Of a DNA stretch of 40,918 nucleotides, positions 24,083-32,442 are shown piece by piece. Position 1 is the stretch's first letter. Each line of letters begins with the position of its first letter. The position numbers were made by a program, and so were the translations under genes. Under the pieces are notes generated by a model. The model was not told the DNA's origin and made no database searches. It worked only from the letters and a program-made list of their open reading frames with translations. The stretch lies in the NCBI GenBank assembly GCA_016934975.1, contig JAFGRV010000052.1, forward strand, positions 1-40,918. Direction: 5' to 3'. Source of the DNA: Spirochaetales bacterium (GTDB taxonomy: Bacteria > Spirochaetota > Spirochaetia > SZUA-6 > JAFGRV01).

Positions 24083-25789
24083 ATGAAAAAAATAATTTTC
24101 AATTCTTGTTATTTTCCCCGGGGAAAAAAATCCGGATCGATGGTTTTTTACTTTTTCTGTTTATCACTATTCATCCTTACTCTTCCGATTTCCACGGGAT
24201 GCAAATCGGTCCCGGAAGATGCATCCCTGCCGCCATTTCACCTTCTTTCCCCTCTGAACAATGCCATTCTGCCGGACTCCGCTCCCCATCTGGTCTGGTC
24301 TAATGACGCGGAAAAAATAACCGAAGAAGCAACGGACACACAAAGTAAAGCATCACGCTATGAAGTCTGGCTGGATGGGGAAAATATCGCGACAGTCGAT
24401 AAGGGAATCGATCATTACACGGAAATTCAGGGTCTTGAATGGGAAACATCTCATGAATGGTATATTGTCGCTGTTGATGCCAGGGGCCGTAAACAACAAT
24501 CTGCGGAAGTGTTTAGGTTTACGGTAAGTAAGGCCCCGCTCCTTATTTTCCCCGGTATGAACAGCACCTCCGATCCGGTCTTTGAGTTCAGCTGGGACGG
24601 ATACTATAATCCCGATAAATGGGAAATTATTGTAGACGATAATGAAGATTTTTCCTCGCCTGTTATTTCCCAGGACTCGGGTCTCGAATCCGGGGTGAGG
24701 GCGGGATTATATAATGGAGATATCTTCGATTATACACCTCGTAAAGGTGTATCTGTGATAAAGGATTTGCTGACGGATGTTCATCATTACTACGAGATAG
24801 AGAGTGAAGAATACTACTCCCCCACCAGGGGGACCGGTGAAAATTGGTCTTCCGCCGGAGCAGGCACTCTTTTTTACGATGATGATACTATGACCTGGTA
24901 TGTTTCCTTCCGTAACCGGGCACCCGCTGATGACCCCCGGCCGAATAATGGATATTCCTGGGAATTGTGGAAACATGACGACGGTTATTTGAGAACTCCC
25001 TGGACAAAAGTCTGGGAAGTCCTGATAAATGAAGACTCTATTATTGAAGGAGTCTGTCTGCGGAAATATAATAATCTCTTTTATTACTATTTCTGCAATA
25101 CCCACGAATGGACGATTCATTATATTACCGCCGAAACAGTGGAAGAGATCGGTGATCGTCTTGCACACCCATCAACCTGGAACCCTGTTATGAAGGGACT
25201 CACCAAAGATCCCCATGTCATGAAGTTGAATGATAATAAATACTATATGCTGATTCAGGGAGATACGAGCCGGGACCATTATGCGCTATTCAGGTCGCCA
25301 ACCCCTGATTTTGCATCATATACAAAAATGGTCATCGATATGCATAAACCCTATACAACACGATATAAGGATGATGCCCGGAGTCCCGGTACAATTCTTT
25401 ATGATAAAGATTCGGGGAAATACATCTATTGGGGCACCGAACGCCATGGAGGGGATATTTTCTGGTTCTGGACATCGTCATACGATCTGGTGGACTGGGA
25501 ACTTGAGGGCAGGACGAAAGTCTACAAGTGGTATAAACACGATACCACCGCCAGGTATCAATCTGTGGTCGAAACAGACGATAAAATCGTCATTCTTATG
25601 GACTGGGATGATGACAGGGATGACGGCGAGGGGTTGTTTATCTGGGAATATTTTAAACATCCTGTTCCGGCCCGTACCTTTGCACTCAAAGAGCCGCTGC
25701 CCCACGGACAATTTTGGTGGAAAGTCAGGGGCATACATGGAGATATTCCGGGTCCCTTTTCCGCGGTTGGCACTTTTTATGTGCAATAA
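24083..25789 (+). CDS. Lipoprotein with FN3-like and propeller (GH43/32-like) domains
   Basis: The 568-residue protein has an unusually long N-region, then a lipoprotein signal peptide ending STGC near residue 40. Residues about 50-150 form a fibronectin-III-like domain (YEVWLDGENIATVDKGIDHY, HEWYIVAVDARGR). From about 240 to 540 the pattern of short blades suggests a five-bladed beta-propeller as in GH43/GH32 enzymes: SSAGAGTLFYDDDTMTWYVS, LTKDPHVMKLNDNKYYMLIQ, DDARSPGTILYDKDSGKYIY, GGDIFWFWTSSYDLVDWELE. The Asp/Glu catalytic set was not assigned with confidence. The C-terminus resembles FN3 again (FWWKVRGIHGDIPGPFSAVG). GGAG at 24071-24074 supports the start. A carbohydrate-binding or hydrolase role is inferred. 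Confidence 0.72.
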   Translation: MKKIIFNSCYFPRGKKSGSMVFYFFCLSLFILTLPISTGCKSVPEDASLPPFHLLSPLNNAILPDSAPHLVWSNDAEKITEEATDTQSKASRYEVWLDGENIATVDKGIDHYTEIQGLEWETSHEWYIVAVDARGRKQQSAEVFRFTVSKAPLLIFPGMNSTSDPVFEFSWDGYYNPDKWEIIVDDNEDFSSPVISQDSGLESGVRAGLYNGDIFDYTPRKGVSVIKDLLTDVHHYYEIESEEYYSPTRGTGENWSSAGAGTLFYDDDTMTWYVSFRNRAPADDPRPNNGYSWELWKHDDGYLRTPWTKVWEVLINEDSIIEGVCLRKYNNLFYYYFCNTHEWTIHYITAETVEEIGDRLAHPSTWNPVMKGLTKDPHVMKLNDNKYYMLIQGDTSRDHYALFRSPTPDFASYTKMVIDMHKPYTTRYKDDARSPGTILYDKDSGKYIYWGTERHGGDIFWFWTSSYDLVDWELEGRTKVYKWYKHDTTARYQSVVETDDKIVILMDWDDDRDDGEGLFIWEYFKHPVPARTFALKEPLPHGQFWWKVRGIHGDIPGPFSAVGTFYVQ

Positions 25790-25806
25790 CAATCAAATAT
25801 AGTCCA

Positions 25807-25835
25807 TTGACACGAACGTAATTATCCAATAATAT
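25807..25835 (+). promoter_or_regulatory. Sigma-70 promoter of the MshEN-like small gene
   Basis: TTGACA (25807-25812), a 17-bp spacer and TAATAT (25830-25835) are present. The ATG at 25842 follows the -10 box by 6 nt and has no ribosome site, so the transcript is probably leaderless. Confidence 0.7.
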
Positions 25836-25841
25836 CTTCCT

Positions 25842-26060
25842 ATGATAAAAAGAAAAGAAAAGATCGGTGATTTTATGATTCGTATCGGAGCCCTTACGCC
25901 GGAACAAGTGAAAGATATCCTTCGGCGGCAAAAAGAATTGGAACCCCATAAACTTTTCGGTAAATTTGCCGTTGAGTTAGGTTATTTAAATAACGAAGCC
26001 CTTGATGAATATATAAGAGTCCAGGAAGAAATAAAGAAACAGGAACTCGCCGGAACGTAA
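25842..26060 (+). CDS. Small MshEN-like (GspE N-domain-like) protein
   Basis: The 72-residue protein is built from two 24-residue helical motifs: KIGDFMIRIGALTPEQVKDI continuing to LRRQ (residues 7-30) and LFGKFAVELGYLNNEALDEY continuing to IRVQ (38-61). The xxGxxxxxxGxLxxxxLxxxLxxQ spacing is that of the N-terminal domain of type II secretion/type IV pilus ATPases, whose MshEN form binds c-di-GMP. Here it stands alone. The first ligand-contacting position is Lys and Leu instead of Arg, so binding is uncertain. It is preceded by its own promoter and followed by a hairpin. A role as a c-di-GMP effector or adaptor is inference. Confidence 0.68.
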   Translation: MIKRKEKIGDFMIRIGALTPEQVKDILRRQKELEPHKLFGKFAVELGYLNNEALDEYIRVQEEIKKQELAGT

Positions 26061-26062
26061 AT

Positions 26063-26128
26063 AAGGGTATCTCTAAAAACTCCTTTTTTAAAATACAGAA
26101 GTTTTTAGAGGTCCCCTTAAGGTTTTTT
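26063..26128 (+). terminator. Terminator of the MshEN-like gene
   Basis: CTCTAAAAAC (26071-26080) pairs with GTTTTTAGAG (26101-26110), and outside a small internal loop AAGGG (26063-26067) pairs with CCCTT (26114-26118). A six-T run follows at 26123-26128. The T-run touches the stop codon of the convergent transglutaminase-like gene. Confidence 0.65.
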
Positions 26129-27248
26129 ATCTCGTATGGGGAAAAAGAATTACCCACTTATTCGTATCCGACCAATCCGGGGGTAAGTCGCCGATTTCCC
26201 AGCCTGTTGCCGTGGTTTCCACAAAGAAATATTTCACTCCGCCATATTTAAGATAATCTCCCGCCCCCACGTATGCGATACCAAGCATCGCATGCTGATA
26301 ATAGTCGCTATAAAAGACAACAACTTCATACCCGAAATCTCTTAAAATTGTATAGAGAAGAACCGCCCGGGAATCACAATCCCCGGTTTTTGATTGAATA
26401 ACTTCAAGGGGTGTGTAAATACCAAAGAGCTTGTCGGGAAGCAGGTACGTGGTATACTGAACACAGGCGATGACAAACTCCGCGAATTCCGCGTATCCCA
26501 GAGAGTAGGAATCCCGAAAGAACTGGAGGGCTTCTTTTACTTTATTGAGCCTGCTTGAGTTTTGTTGATACAGATAGCCATAGAGATCCGCGTAAAACTC
26601 ATTAAAATCAATATCCCAGAGGGTGATGTATTCTCCATTATCCTCGGCGTGTCCCCTTTCCGGCTGGAAGTTGTCTCTTTCTGCTACGGAATTGGAATAA
26701 TCATTTTTAGCGATCATAAAATCGGATTTATAGTATTTCCCCACATAATACCATGAATGGTCCGCGACATAATAATCTTTCGCATTATAAGAAGAATCAT
26801 CTTTCTCTGTCGGAGCAACGTATGTGCCTAATACGGAATCGGGAAGTTTAAATTCAATATCTTTCCGCGCAAGGACCGTATTATTTGCATCATCCATAAC
26901 AAAAAATGATCCCCAGAAAGAGCTCTGAGGATCGCCATAATTGGCAAATTCCTTGTACTCGTAATAAAACCAGTAGGCCTCATCATTCCAGTAAGCCGGA
27001 TCATAGATCACCTTTTGAGGATCAAGAGCGATCTGAGAGGTGGAGATCCAGTTTTCACCCTGGGATAACCAGAATTCCACCTGGATATTCCGGTTTTTCA
27101 TTCCCGAAACCACCATATCATAAATATGAAAATAGATTCTATTTTCTTTATGTTCAATTTCGATATACCCTACTTGTGCCGACGCGGCAAAGGACAATTG
27201 GGAGGAGATTGACAGGTAACAGATAAGAATGAATATTCTTTTTAACAT
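26127..27248 (-). CDS. Secreted transglutaminase-like protein
   Basis: The 373-residue protein has a signal peptide (LICYLSISSQLSFAASA). An N-terminal beta-rich region follows, then a papain-like transglutaminase core near residues 270-350: the catalytic Cys in KTGDCDSRAVLLYTILRDFG, the His in YYQHAMLGIAYVG, and a following KYFFVETTATGWEIGDLPP strand where the third residue would lie. It could be a cysteine protease or cross-linking enzyme of the envelope. AAGGAGGT lies just upstream of the ATG. The DUF350-like membrane protein gene lies 40 nt upstream on the same strand, so the two are likely an operon; such pairs occur in envelope-stress gene neighbourhoods (general knowledge, not checked). 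Confidence 0.82.
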   Translation of the reverse strand: MLKRIFILICYLSISSQLSFAASAQVGYIEIEHKENRIYFHIYDMVVSGMKNRNIQVEFWLSQGENWISTSQIALDPQKVIYDPAYWNDEAYWFYYEYKEFANYGDPQSSFWGSFFVMDDANNTVLARKDIEFKLPDSVLGTYVAPTEKDDSSYNAKDYYVADHSWYYVGKYYKSDFMIAKNDYSNSVAERDNFQPERGHAEDNGEYITLWDIDFNEFYADLYGYLYQQNSSRLNKVKEALQFFRDSYSLGYAEFAEFVIACVQYTTYLLPDKLFGIYTPLEVIQSKTGDCDSRAVLLYTILRDFGYEVVVFYSDYYQHAMLGIAYVGAGDYLKYGGVKYFFVETTATGWEIGDLPPDWSDTNKWVILFPHTR

Positions 27249-27288
27249 TCATACCTCCTTGATAATTGTTTCATCCCGAATCGGGACA

Positions 27289-27813
27289 TTATCCGATTTT
27301 GGACGGAAGTGAGGGGAATGGTATGATCGATTCGGTAAGAAGAGTAAATCCATTTCCGACAATTATTGACATCACCACGATAACCACGGCGATAATTATT
27401 GCAATACCGATATTGTTGTTCCGTATTTCCGTTATTTCATCGATATCTCTGGTGAAGAGGGTGAAGAGAAAGAAAGAAACAACAACCACGATAAAAGAAA
27501 AAATAAAGGCAAGAAAAAAATATCCGACCATATAAAGACAGCCGATTCCGATAACCATGAAAATATTCGAATAATTTTTTATCAGCATTCGAAAAGTAGT
27601 AATAAGGGGCTCTACAATAGAAGTAATAAAATATCCCACGGAAAAAAGGACAGAGCCGATGAGAATCCCTGTTGATACGGAATGTTCCTTTATTTTATGA
27701 GATTTTTTTAACCAGCTGCTCATGAGTTTAAATGCGATAAAAAGAAGGGTTGTGCCGAGAATGAGTCCGGCTATGATCTGAAAAAGGGATATACTAAGGA
27801 GTTTTACATTCAT
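27289..27813 (-). CDS. DUF350-like integral membrane protein
   Basis: The 174-residue protein has four or five membrane helices. Two similar halves end in short helix pairs: HSVSTGILIGSVLFSVGYFI and ITEIRNNNIGIAIIIAVVIV. The pattern of a charged residue pair followed by an N/S-rich turn and a long hydrophobic helix is that of DUF350 (YjfL-type) proteins, whose function is unknown but which often accompany envelope-maintenance genes. GGAGGT at 27819-27824 supports the ATG at 27813. It precedes the transglutaminase-like gene by 40 nt. No terminator lies between them. Confidence 0.7.
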   Translation of the reverse strand: MNVKLLSISLFQIIAGLILGTTLLFIAFKLMSSWLKKSHKIKEHSVSTGILIGSVLFSVGYFITSIVEPLITTFRMLIKNYSNIFMVIGIGCLYMVGYFFLAFIFSFIVVVVSFFLFTLFTRDIDEITEIRNNNIGIAIIIAVVIVVMSIIVGNGFTLLTESIIPFPSLPSKIG

Positions 27814-27955
27814 CCTTTACCTCCATATAAATGATGATGGGGTGTGTTTCCGAAGTTTTCGTCTTCACACCTATAGTACTATTAATTATTGCCAAACAAA
27901 TCCAAGAGTCAAGGATTATTTGCCGCTTCATTAAATTTAAAATTTTTGCTATCTT

Positions 27956-29644
27956 ATGGTTATGTTTCTCCCCACGACAAAAGAAGAATGTGAACGTCTC
28001 GGCTGGAAAAATCTTGATGTTATTATAATCACGGGGGATACCTATATCGATACTCCTTTTTCCGGTGTGGCAGTGATAGGCCGGGTTTTGGTTGATGCAG
28101 GGTACAAAACCGGTATTATTGCACAGCCGGATATAAATGGCCCTGTCGATGTGACCCGCCTCGGGGAACCCCTGCTTTTTTGGGGAATAACCGGCGGGTG
28201 CATGGATTCTCTTGTGGCAAATTATACTGCCACCCGCAAGTTCAGAAACTCCGACGATCTTACTCCCGGGGGAGTAAATAACCGCAGACCCGACAGGGCG
28301 GTTATCGTCTATACAAATTTGGTGCGCCGTTTTTTTAAAAATACCGTTCCCATTGTCCTCGGCGGACTCGAGGCTTCTTTAAGACGGATTACTCATTATG
28401 ACTACTGGTCTCATAAAGTCCGTAACTCAATCCTTTTTGATGCAAAAGGGGATCTCCTTATTTATGGGATGGGTGAAAAAACAGTCCTTGAAATAGCCGT
28501 GTGTCTTAGAAATAAAAAAGATTTCAGGAAGATAAAGGGACTCTGTTTTATTTCGAATCAATTGGAAAAAGGATATGATCTGCTTCCCGGGGCAGAAGAG
28601 GTAAAACAGGATAAAGCAAAATTCCTAGAGATGTTTAAACTTTTTTACAGGCATGCGACAACTCACGGCTCGCCCGGGATGATTCAACAGCATGGTGAGA
28701 GGTACCTTGTTCATAATCCTCTGCAAGATATCCCGACAACAGCTGAGCTCGATCATTTCTATAGTCTTCCTTATGAGTATGATGCACATCCCTTTTATAA
28801 GAGCAAAGGAATTATCCGGGCCCTTGACACCATACGGTTTTCCATAACAACTCACCGGGGCTGCTGCGGGGATTGTCATTTTTGTGCAATAAGTGTTCAT
28901 CAGGGGAAAGTAGTCGCCTCACGCTCCGAAGCCTCGATTGTGAAGGAAGCGCGCCGTCTTTCCAGGTTAAAGGGATTTAAAGGATATATTACCGATGTCG
29001 GGGGTGCAACGGCGAATATGTATCATCTCGGTTGTTCGGTGCATGAACATGCCGGTATGTGTCCGGAAAAAAGTTGTCTTTCTCCCGTGGCGTGCAGGAA
29101 TCTGAAATTTCCCCATAAATCGGAAATAGATCTTCTGAATACATTGCAGTCAATTCCCGGTATAAAGAAGGTATTTATCGCTTCAGGTATCCGGTATGAT
29201 CTTATTGTTGCAGATAAAGAATACGGGAAACTCTATTTAAAAGCCTTGCTCGCCCACCATACCTCGGGACAACTCAAAATTGCCCCGGAACATACGAGTG
29301 ATTATATCTGCGGCCTGATGAATAAGCCGGGAGTACAACCTCTGGTTACTTTTGTGAAAATGTTTGATGCCGAGCAGTCAAAGCTAAAGAGCAAACAGTA
29401 TCTTACGTATTATTTTATCGCGGCCCATCCCGGATGCAGACTCAAAGATATGAAGGATGTCAGGAGATTTATAGAGAAGAACCTGAAAATACATCCGGAG
29501 CAAGTGCAAATATTTACTCCCGTACCATCAACCTGGTCTACAGCCATGTATTACACGGAGATTGATCCCAATACAAACGAGAATCTCTATGTGGAAAAAG
29601 ATATGAAAATGAAAGAAATCCAGAAGAATTGTATAATATACTGA
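27956..29644 (+). CDS. ygiQ: YgiQ-type radical SAM protein
   Basis: This cytoplasmic radical SAM enzyme belongs to the UPF0313/YgiQ family, whose reaction is unknown. The N-terminal cobalamin-binding-like region starts FLPTTKEECERLGWKNLDVI and holds GDTYIDTPFSGVAVIGRVL. The [4Fe-4S] cluster motif is THRGCCGDCHFCAIS. The SAM-domain strands continue with GFKGYITDVGGATANMY, KLKSKQYLTYYFIAAHPG and VQIFTPVPSTWSTAMYYTE. At 562 residues it lacks most of the C-terminal DUF3362 tail of the E. coli protein, as in many other phyla. No ribosome site precedes ATG 27956 or the in-frame ATG 27962. The stop codon lies inside the first copy of a 40-bp palindromic element. Confidence 0.92.
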   Translation: MVMFLPTTKEECERLGWKNLDVIIITGDTYIDTPFSGVAVIGRVLVDAGYKTGIIAQPDINGPVDVTRLGEPLLFWGITGGCMDSLVANYTATRKFRNSDDLTPGGVNNRRPDRAVIVYTNLVRRFFKNTVPIVLGGLEASLRRITHYDYWSHKVRNSILFDAKGDLLIYGMGEKTVLEIAVCLRNKKDFRKIKGLCFISNQLEKGYDLLPGAEEVKQDKAKFLEMFKLFYRHATTHGSPGMIQQHGERYLVHNPLQDIPTTAELDHFYSLPYEYDAHPFYKSKGIIRALDTIRFSITTHRGCCGDCHFCAISVHQGKVVASRSEASIVKEARRLSRLKGFKGYITDVGGATANMYHLGCSVHEHAGMCPEKSCLSPVACRNLKFPHKSEIDLLNTLQSIPGIKKVFIASGIRYDLIVADKEYGKLYLKALLAHHTSGQLKIAPEHTSDYICGLMNKPGVQPLVTFVKMFDAEQSKLKSKQYLTYYFIAAHPGCRLKDMKDVRRFIEKNLKIHPEQVQIFTPVPSTWSTAMYYTEIDPNTNENLYVEKDMKMKEIQKNCIIY

Positions 29645-29670
29645 CAATTAATTTAATTGTCAGTATTTCC
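29631..29670 (+). repeat. 40-bp palindromic element, copy 1
   Basis: The element reads GTATAATA, one variable base, the palindrome ACTGACAATT-(5 nt)-AATTGTCAGT, then ATTTCC. Copy 2 at 33010-33049 on the other strand matches at 34 of 40 positions by my alignment, and the loop has the same length but a different sequence. This copy overlaps the end of the YgiQ-type gene. TATAAT at its left end resembles a -10 box. Confidence 0.75.
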
Positions 29671-29759
29671 GATTGTAAAGAATTGATGAGTATAAAGTAG
29701 ATGAGCCTCCTGCCGGAATCCAATGATAATGAGTGTTTTTTGCATGAACCTCGATGTTT

Positions 29760-32249
29760 TTAGTTTTTAAAAAGCCTGGTGAGAACGGAATAGACATACG
29801 AATGGTAGCCTACATCGTGTATCTGGTATTCCTTTAATATTTCGAAGAAGTCTTCCCTGTTATTGACACCCACTTCCGAATAAATCGCGCTGATATGTGC
29901 TTTTACCGTGTTTTCGGCGATATAGAGTTTCTTTGCAATATCTTTTGTTTTATACCCCTGAAGCATGAGGACGAGCACTTCTTTGACCCGTGGTGTAAAG
30001 TGATAGTGTTTAAAAAATACGTCCTCAGGCATAATCACACTGGACATAAGAGGTTTGATATTTATTGCACTTAAGCGGATACCCTCTACTTTTTCATCCC
30101 GGAGAATCGGATTTGCTTTGGTGATGAGGTTTATAACCTCCCCGGATTCCTGTACAATACGGAATTCTCCGAACTGGGAGACCTCTTTTTCAATTATTTC
30201 CATACAATACCTGGAGAATCTCTCTTTATCTTCTTCGTGGAGAAATTGCGTGAAAGGGAGTTTTTTATTTCTTTCATCATCACCAATTCCCAGAGCTTCA
30301 CATGCCTCATTATTAATGAACATAATAAGAAGAGTTTCATTAAGCTCTATAAGAATCGTGGGAAGTAATATGGCTAATTCACGGAAACGTTCTTCGCTCT
30401 TTATTAATTCTTCCTCGATTCTTCTTCGTTCCACAATCTCCTGTTTGAGTTTTACGTTCGCAAAAGTCAATTCTTTAGTACGGGCGATGACTTCTTTTTC
30501 GAGATAGTCCGCCTGATTTTGTATCCTGTTCACCATCAATGTCCGTCTTAACGCGATGCTGAGTTTGCTGCGTAAAATCTCATAGGTCTGGAGGTCTTCT
30601 GCTCCAAGTTCGAATATGACAAAACCGATATGATCATATCCGAGAAATAATGACTGTACGATAAGATGGTATTTCGTATAACGGGGAAGAATCCCGGGGG
30701 GTAATAAACTTAAAGTTGAGAACTGGATGCCATTTAAATCGATGGGAAACCGTTTTTCTTCATCAAACGCGAGAAGGAGTTTTGATATGGTCAGGGGTTG
30801 ATCGGGATCCTCATAGATGGAGATATAACAACGGTTGATACCGAGAGATGGCAATTCCTGGTATAGAATGTCCATCAATTTTTTAAGATCAACGCACCCG
30901 GAAAGTGTTTCACCAAAATCATTTATAGACTCAAGTTTATAATCATAGAGGATTTTGGTGAAAGTGACTGCCCTGTGAGTAGCTTCTTTTATCATGCCCT
31001 CTGCTTGTTCGAATCTTTCGATCCATCGACCCTGAAAATTGGTGTTTTGAAGTTCCGAACAGATAATTGTCTTTAATTTTAAAATAATATCTTTTAAAAC
31101 AACGATGGCATCCGGTTCGTAAAGTGACCAATAGAGTATCTTTTTTAAACGAATGAGAAATAAATTCTTTTTATTACTATAATGCTCCTCTGCAATAACA
31201 TCGAGTAATTCCTTAATCCACTGGGTGAGTATACCCCTGTCTTTTTCTTCCGTAATAATATCATTTTCCAATTGTTTGATAAGGATATTCCGGTTTTGCA
31301 GGAATTCGGTAAAGGATTTTGAACTCCTCTGGTTCTTAAACTCCGGCTGCATTAAATTATATGGTAAAATGCAGCCGCAGGATTCTCTTACAATCAATCT
31401 GGGGGTAAGAGAGATAATCTCTTTTGGTTCTTCACCATTAAATATTTTCATGAGCATTTCGGCAGCTATCATACCCTCTTCATAAAGGGGCTGATGGACA
31501 GTGGTGAGTTGTATATACTGGCTGATTTCGACATCATCATACCCGACTAATGCAATTTTGTCCGGTATGATGATTCTTCGTTTCCTGAGTTCCTGGAATA
31601 CCCCGAGTGCCATGGTATCATTTGCAGAGACAATAACCTCCGGAGCTATTTTATGTTCATCAATAAGAACTCTCACTGCTTCCTGGCCTGTTTCAATTCT
31701 AAAATCACCATGAAAAATATATTTGTCATCATAGGGAATATTATATTTCCCGAGCATTTCTCTGTAAATTGAAAACCGTTCCTCGGAATCGGAATTACCT
31801 TGCGGTCCCCCGATATACCCGATTTTTTTATATTTATGAACGACTAAGAGGTGTTCCAGAAGTTTTCTATAGGATGTATTGTTATCGATGGTAACACAAG
31901 GTATTCCCGGGTACTTTTCTCCCAGGGTCACCATCGGCATATGGAATGAATTCTCAAGGAGTTCTCCTACCGCAGCATGTCCGGTAAGATTTCCGATAGA
32001 AGAGGCAAAGACAATAAGACCATCGATATTATGATCATCAATAAATTCAAAAAAAATATTCCGGCATTTTTCCCATTCATCCGTTGAATTTAATCTCCCT
32101 GTTACAAAGCTCAGGATATTGACATCGAGATTTTTCGCATAATCATAAATGCCGGAGAAAATATTGACATGATAGGGTGTTCCAATCCAGTCAATGATAA
32201 TTCCGATGGTTTTAATTTTTTTGTTTCTTACTTTTTTACTTATATACAT
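29760..32249 (-). CDS. LacI-type sensor / PAS / LuxR-type regulator
   Basis: This is a probable one-component transcription regulator for a sugar-like signal. Residues about 10-285 are a LacI-type ligand domain (IKTIGIIIDWIGTPYHVNIF, VIVSANDTMALGVFQELR, KIALVGYDDVEISQYI, TVHQPLYEEG) without a LacI DNA-binding head. RESCGC lies near 287. About 300-590 share the middle region of the LacI/HD-GYP protein (LMDILYQELPSLGINRCYIS). A coiled coil and a PAS domain follow (about 590-735; SEERFRELAILLPTILIELN). A LuxR helix-turn-helix ends the protein (about 750-805): FTPRVKEVLVLMLQGYKTKD, IAENTVKAHISAIYSEV. ATG 32249 is used because a promoter overlaps the in-frame TTG at 32291. Confidence 0.9.
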   Translation of the reverse strand: MYISKKVRNKKIKTIGIIIDWIGTPYHVNIFSGIYDYAKNLDVNILSFVTGRLNSTDEWEKCRNIFFEFIDDHNIDGLIVFASSIGNLTGHAAVGELLENSFHMPMVTLGEKYPGIPCVTIDNNTSYRKLLEHLLVVHKYKKIGYIGGPQGNSDSEERFSIYREMLGKYNIPYDDKYIFHGDFRIETGQEAVRVLIDEHKIAPEVIVSANDTMALGVFQELRKRRIIIPDKIALVGYDDVEISQYIQLTTVHQPLYEEGMIAAEMLMKIFNGEEPKEIISLTPRLIVRESCGCILPYNLMQPEFKNQRSSKSFTEFLQNRNILIKQLENDIITEEKDRGILTQWIKELLDVIAEEHYSNKKNLFLIRLKKILYWSLYEPDAIVVLKDIILKLKTIICSELQNTNFQGRWIERFEQAEGMIKEATHRAVTFTKILYDYKLESINDFGETLSGCVDLKKLMDILYQELPSLGINRCYISIYEDPDQPLTISKLLLAFDEEKRFPIDLNGIQFSTLSLLPPGILPRYTKYHLIVQSLFLGYDHIGFVIFELGAEDLQTYEILRSKLSIALRRTLMVNRIQNQADYLEKEVIARTKELTFANVKLKQEIVERRRIEEELIKSEERFRELAILLPTILIELNETLLIMFINNEACEALGIGDDERNKKLPFTQFLHEEDKERFSRYCMEIIEKEVSQFGEFRIVQESGEVINLITKANPILRDEKVEGIRLSAINIKPLMSSVIMPEDVFFKHYHFTPRVKEVLVLMLQGYKTKDIAKKLYIAENTVKAHISAIYSEVGVNNREDFFEILKEYQIHDVGYHSYVYSVLTRLFKN

Positions 32250-32262
32250 GGCTTCACAGACT

Positions 32263-32291
32263 ATTATGTATTGGACTTCGTTTTTATTCAA
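32263..32291 (-). promoter_or_regulatory. Promoter of the LacI/PAS/LuxR gene
   Basis: On the minus strand TTGAAT (32286-32291), 17 bp and CATAAT (32263-32268) are present, 13 nt before ATG 32249. Confidence 0.5.
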
Positions 32292-32336
32292 TATTCTTTA
32301 TGAAATTTAACTGATTTTCTTTTATTTTGATGCTAT

Positions 32337-32401
32337 GGGTGTTTATTATTTCACATGGTTTCTATTATTCTGTTGCACAAACACCCGATTTTTTTTTTCA
32401 T
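32337..32401 (+). terminator. Orphan plus-strand terminator-like hairpin
   Basis: GGGTGTTT (32337-32344) pairs with AAACACCC (32379-32386) and is followed by GATTTTTTTTTT. No plus-strand gene lies upstream, so it may end an antisense or small RNA or may be chance. The loop is long (34 nt). Confidence 0.35.
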
Positions 32402-32442
32402 AAATGAGGGTCTTAGTTTTATCATATTTTAAATTATTTTGA

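Noticed and set aside
24083-25789. Firm GH43 assignment
   Set aside because: The blade pattern is suggestive, but I could not place the three catalytic acids with confidence, so only a propeller-like description is given.
25281-25802. 173-residue plus-strand frame within the propeller lipoprotein gene
   Set aside because: It is a shifted frame of a gene with clear signal peptide and repeats; composition is unlike a real protein.
29640-29664. Palindrome after the YgiQ-type gene as a simple terminator
   Set aside because: It has no T-run and is repeated with conserved flanks at 33010-33049, so it was treated as a repeat element instead.
29760-32249. Classical LacI repressor annotation
   Set aside because: The LacI helix-turn-helix is missing and the DNA-binding domain is a C-terminal LuxR type.
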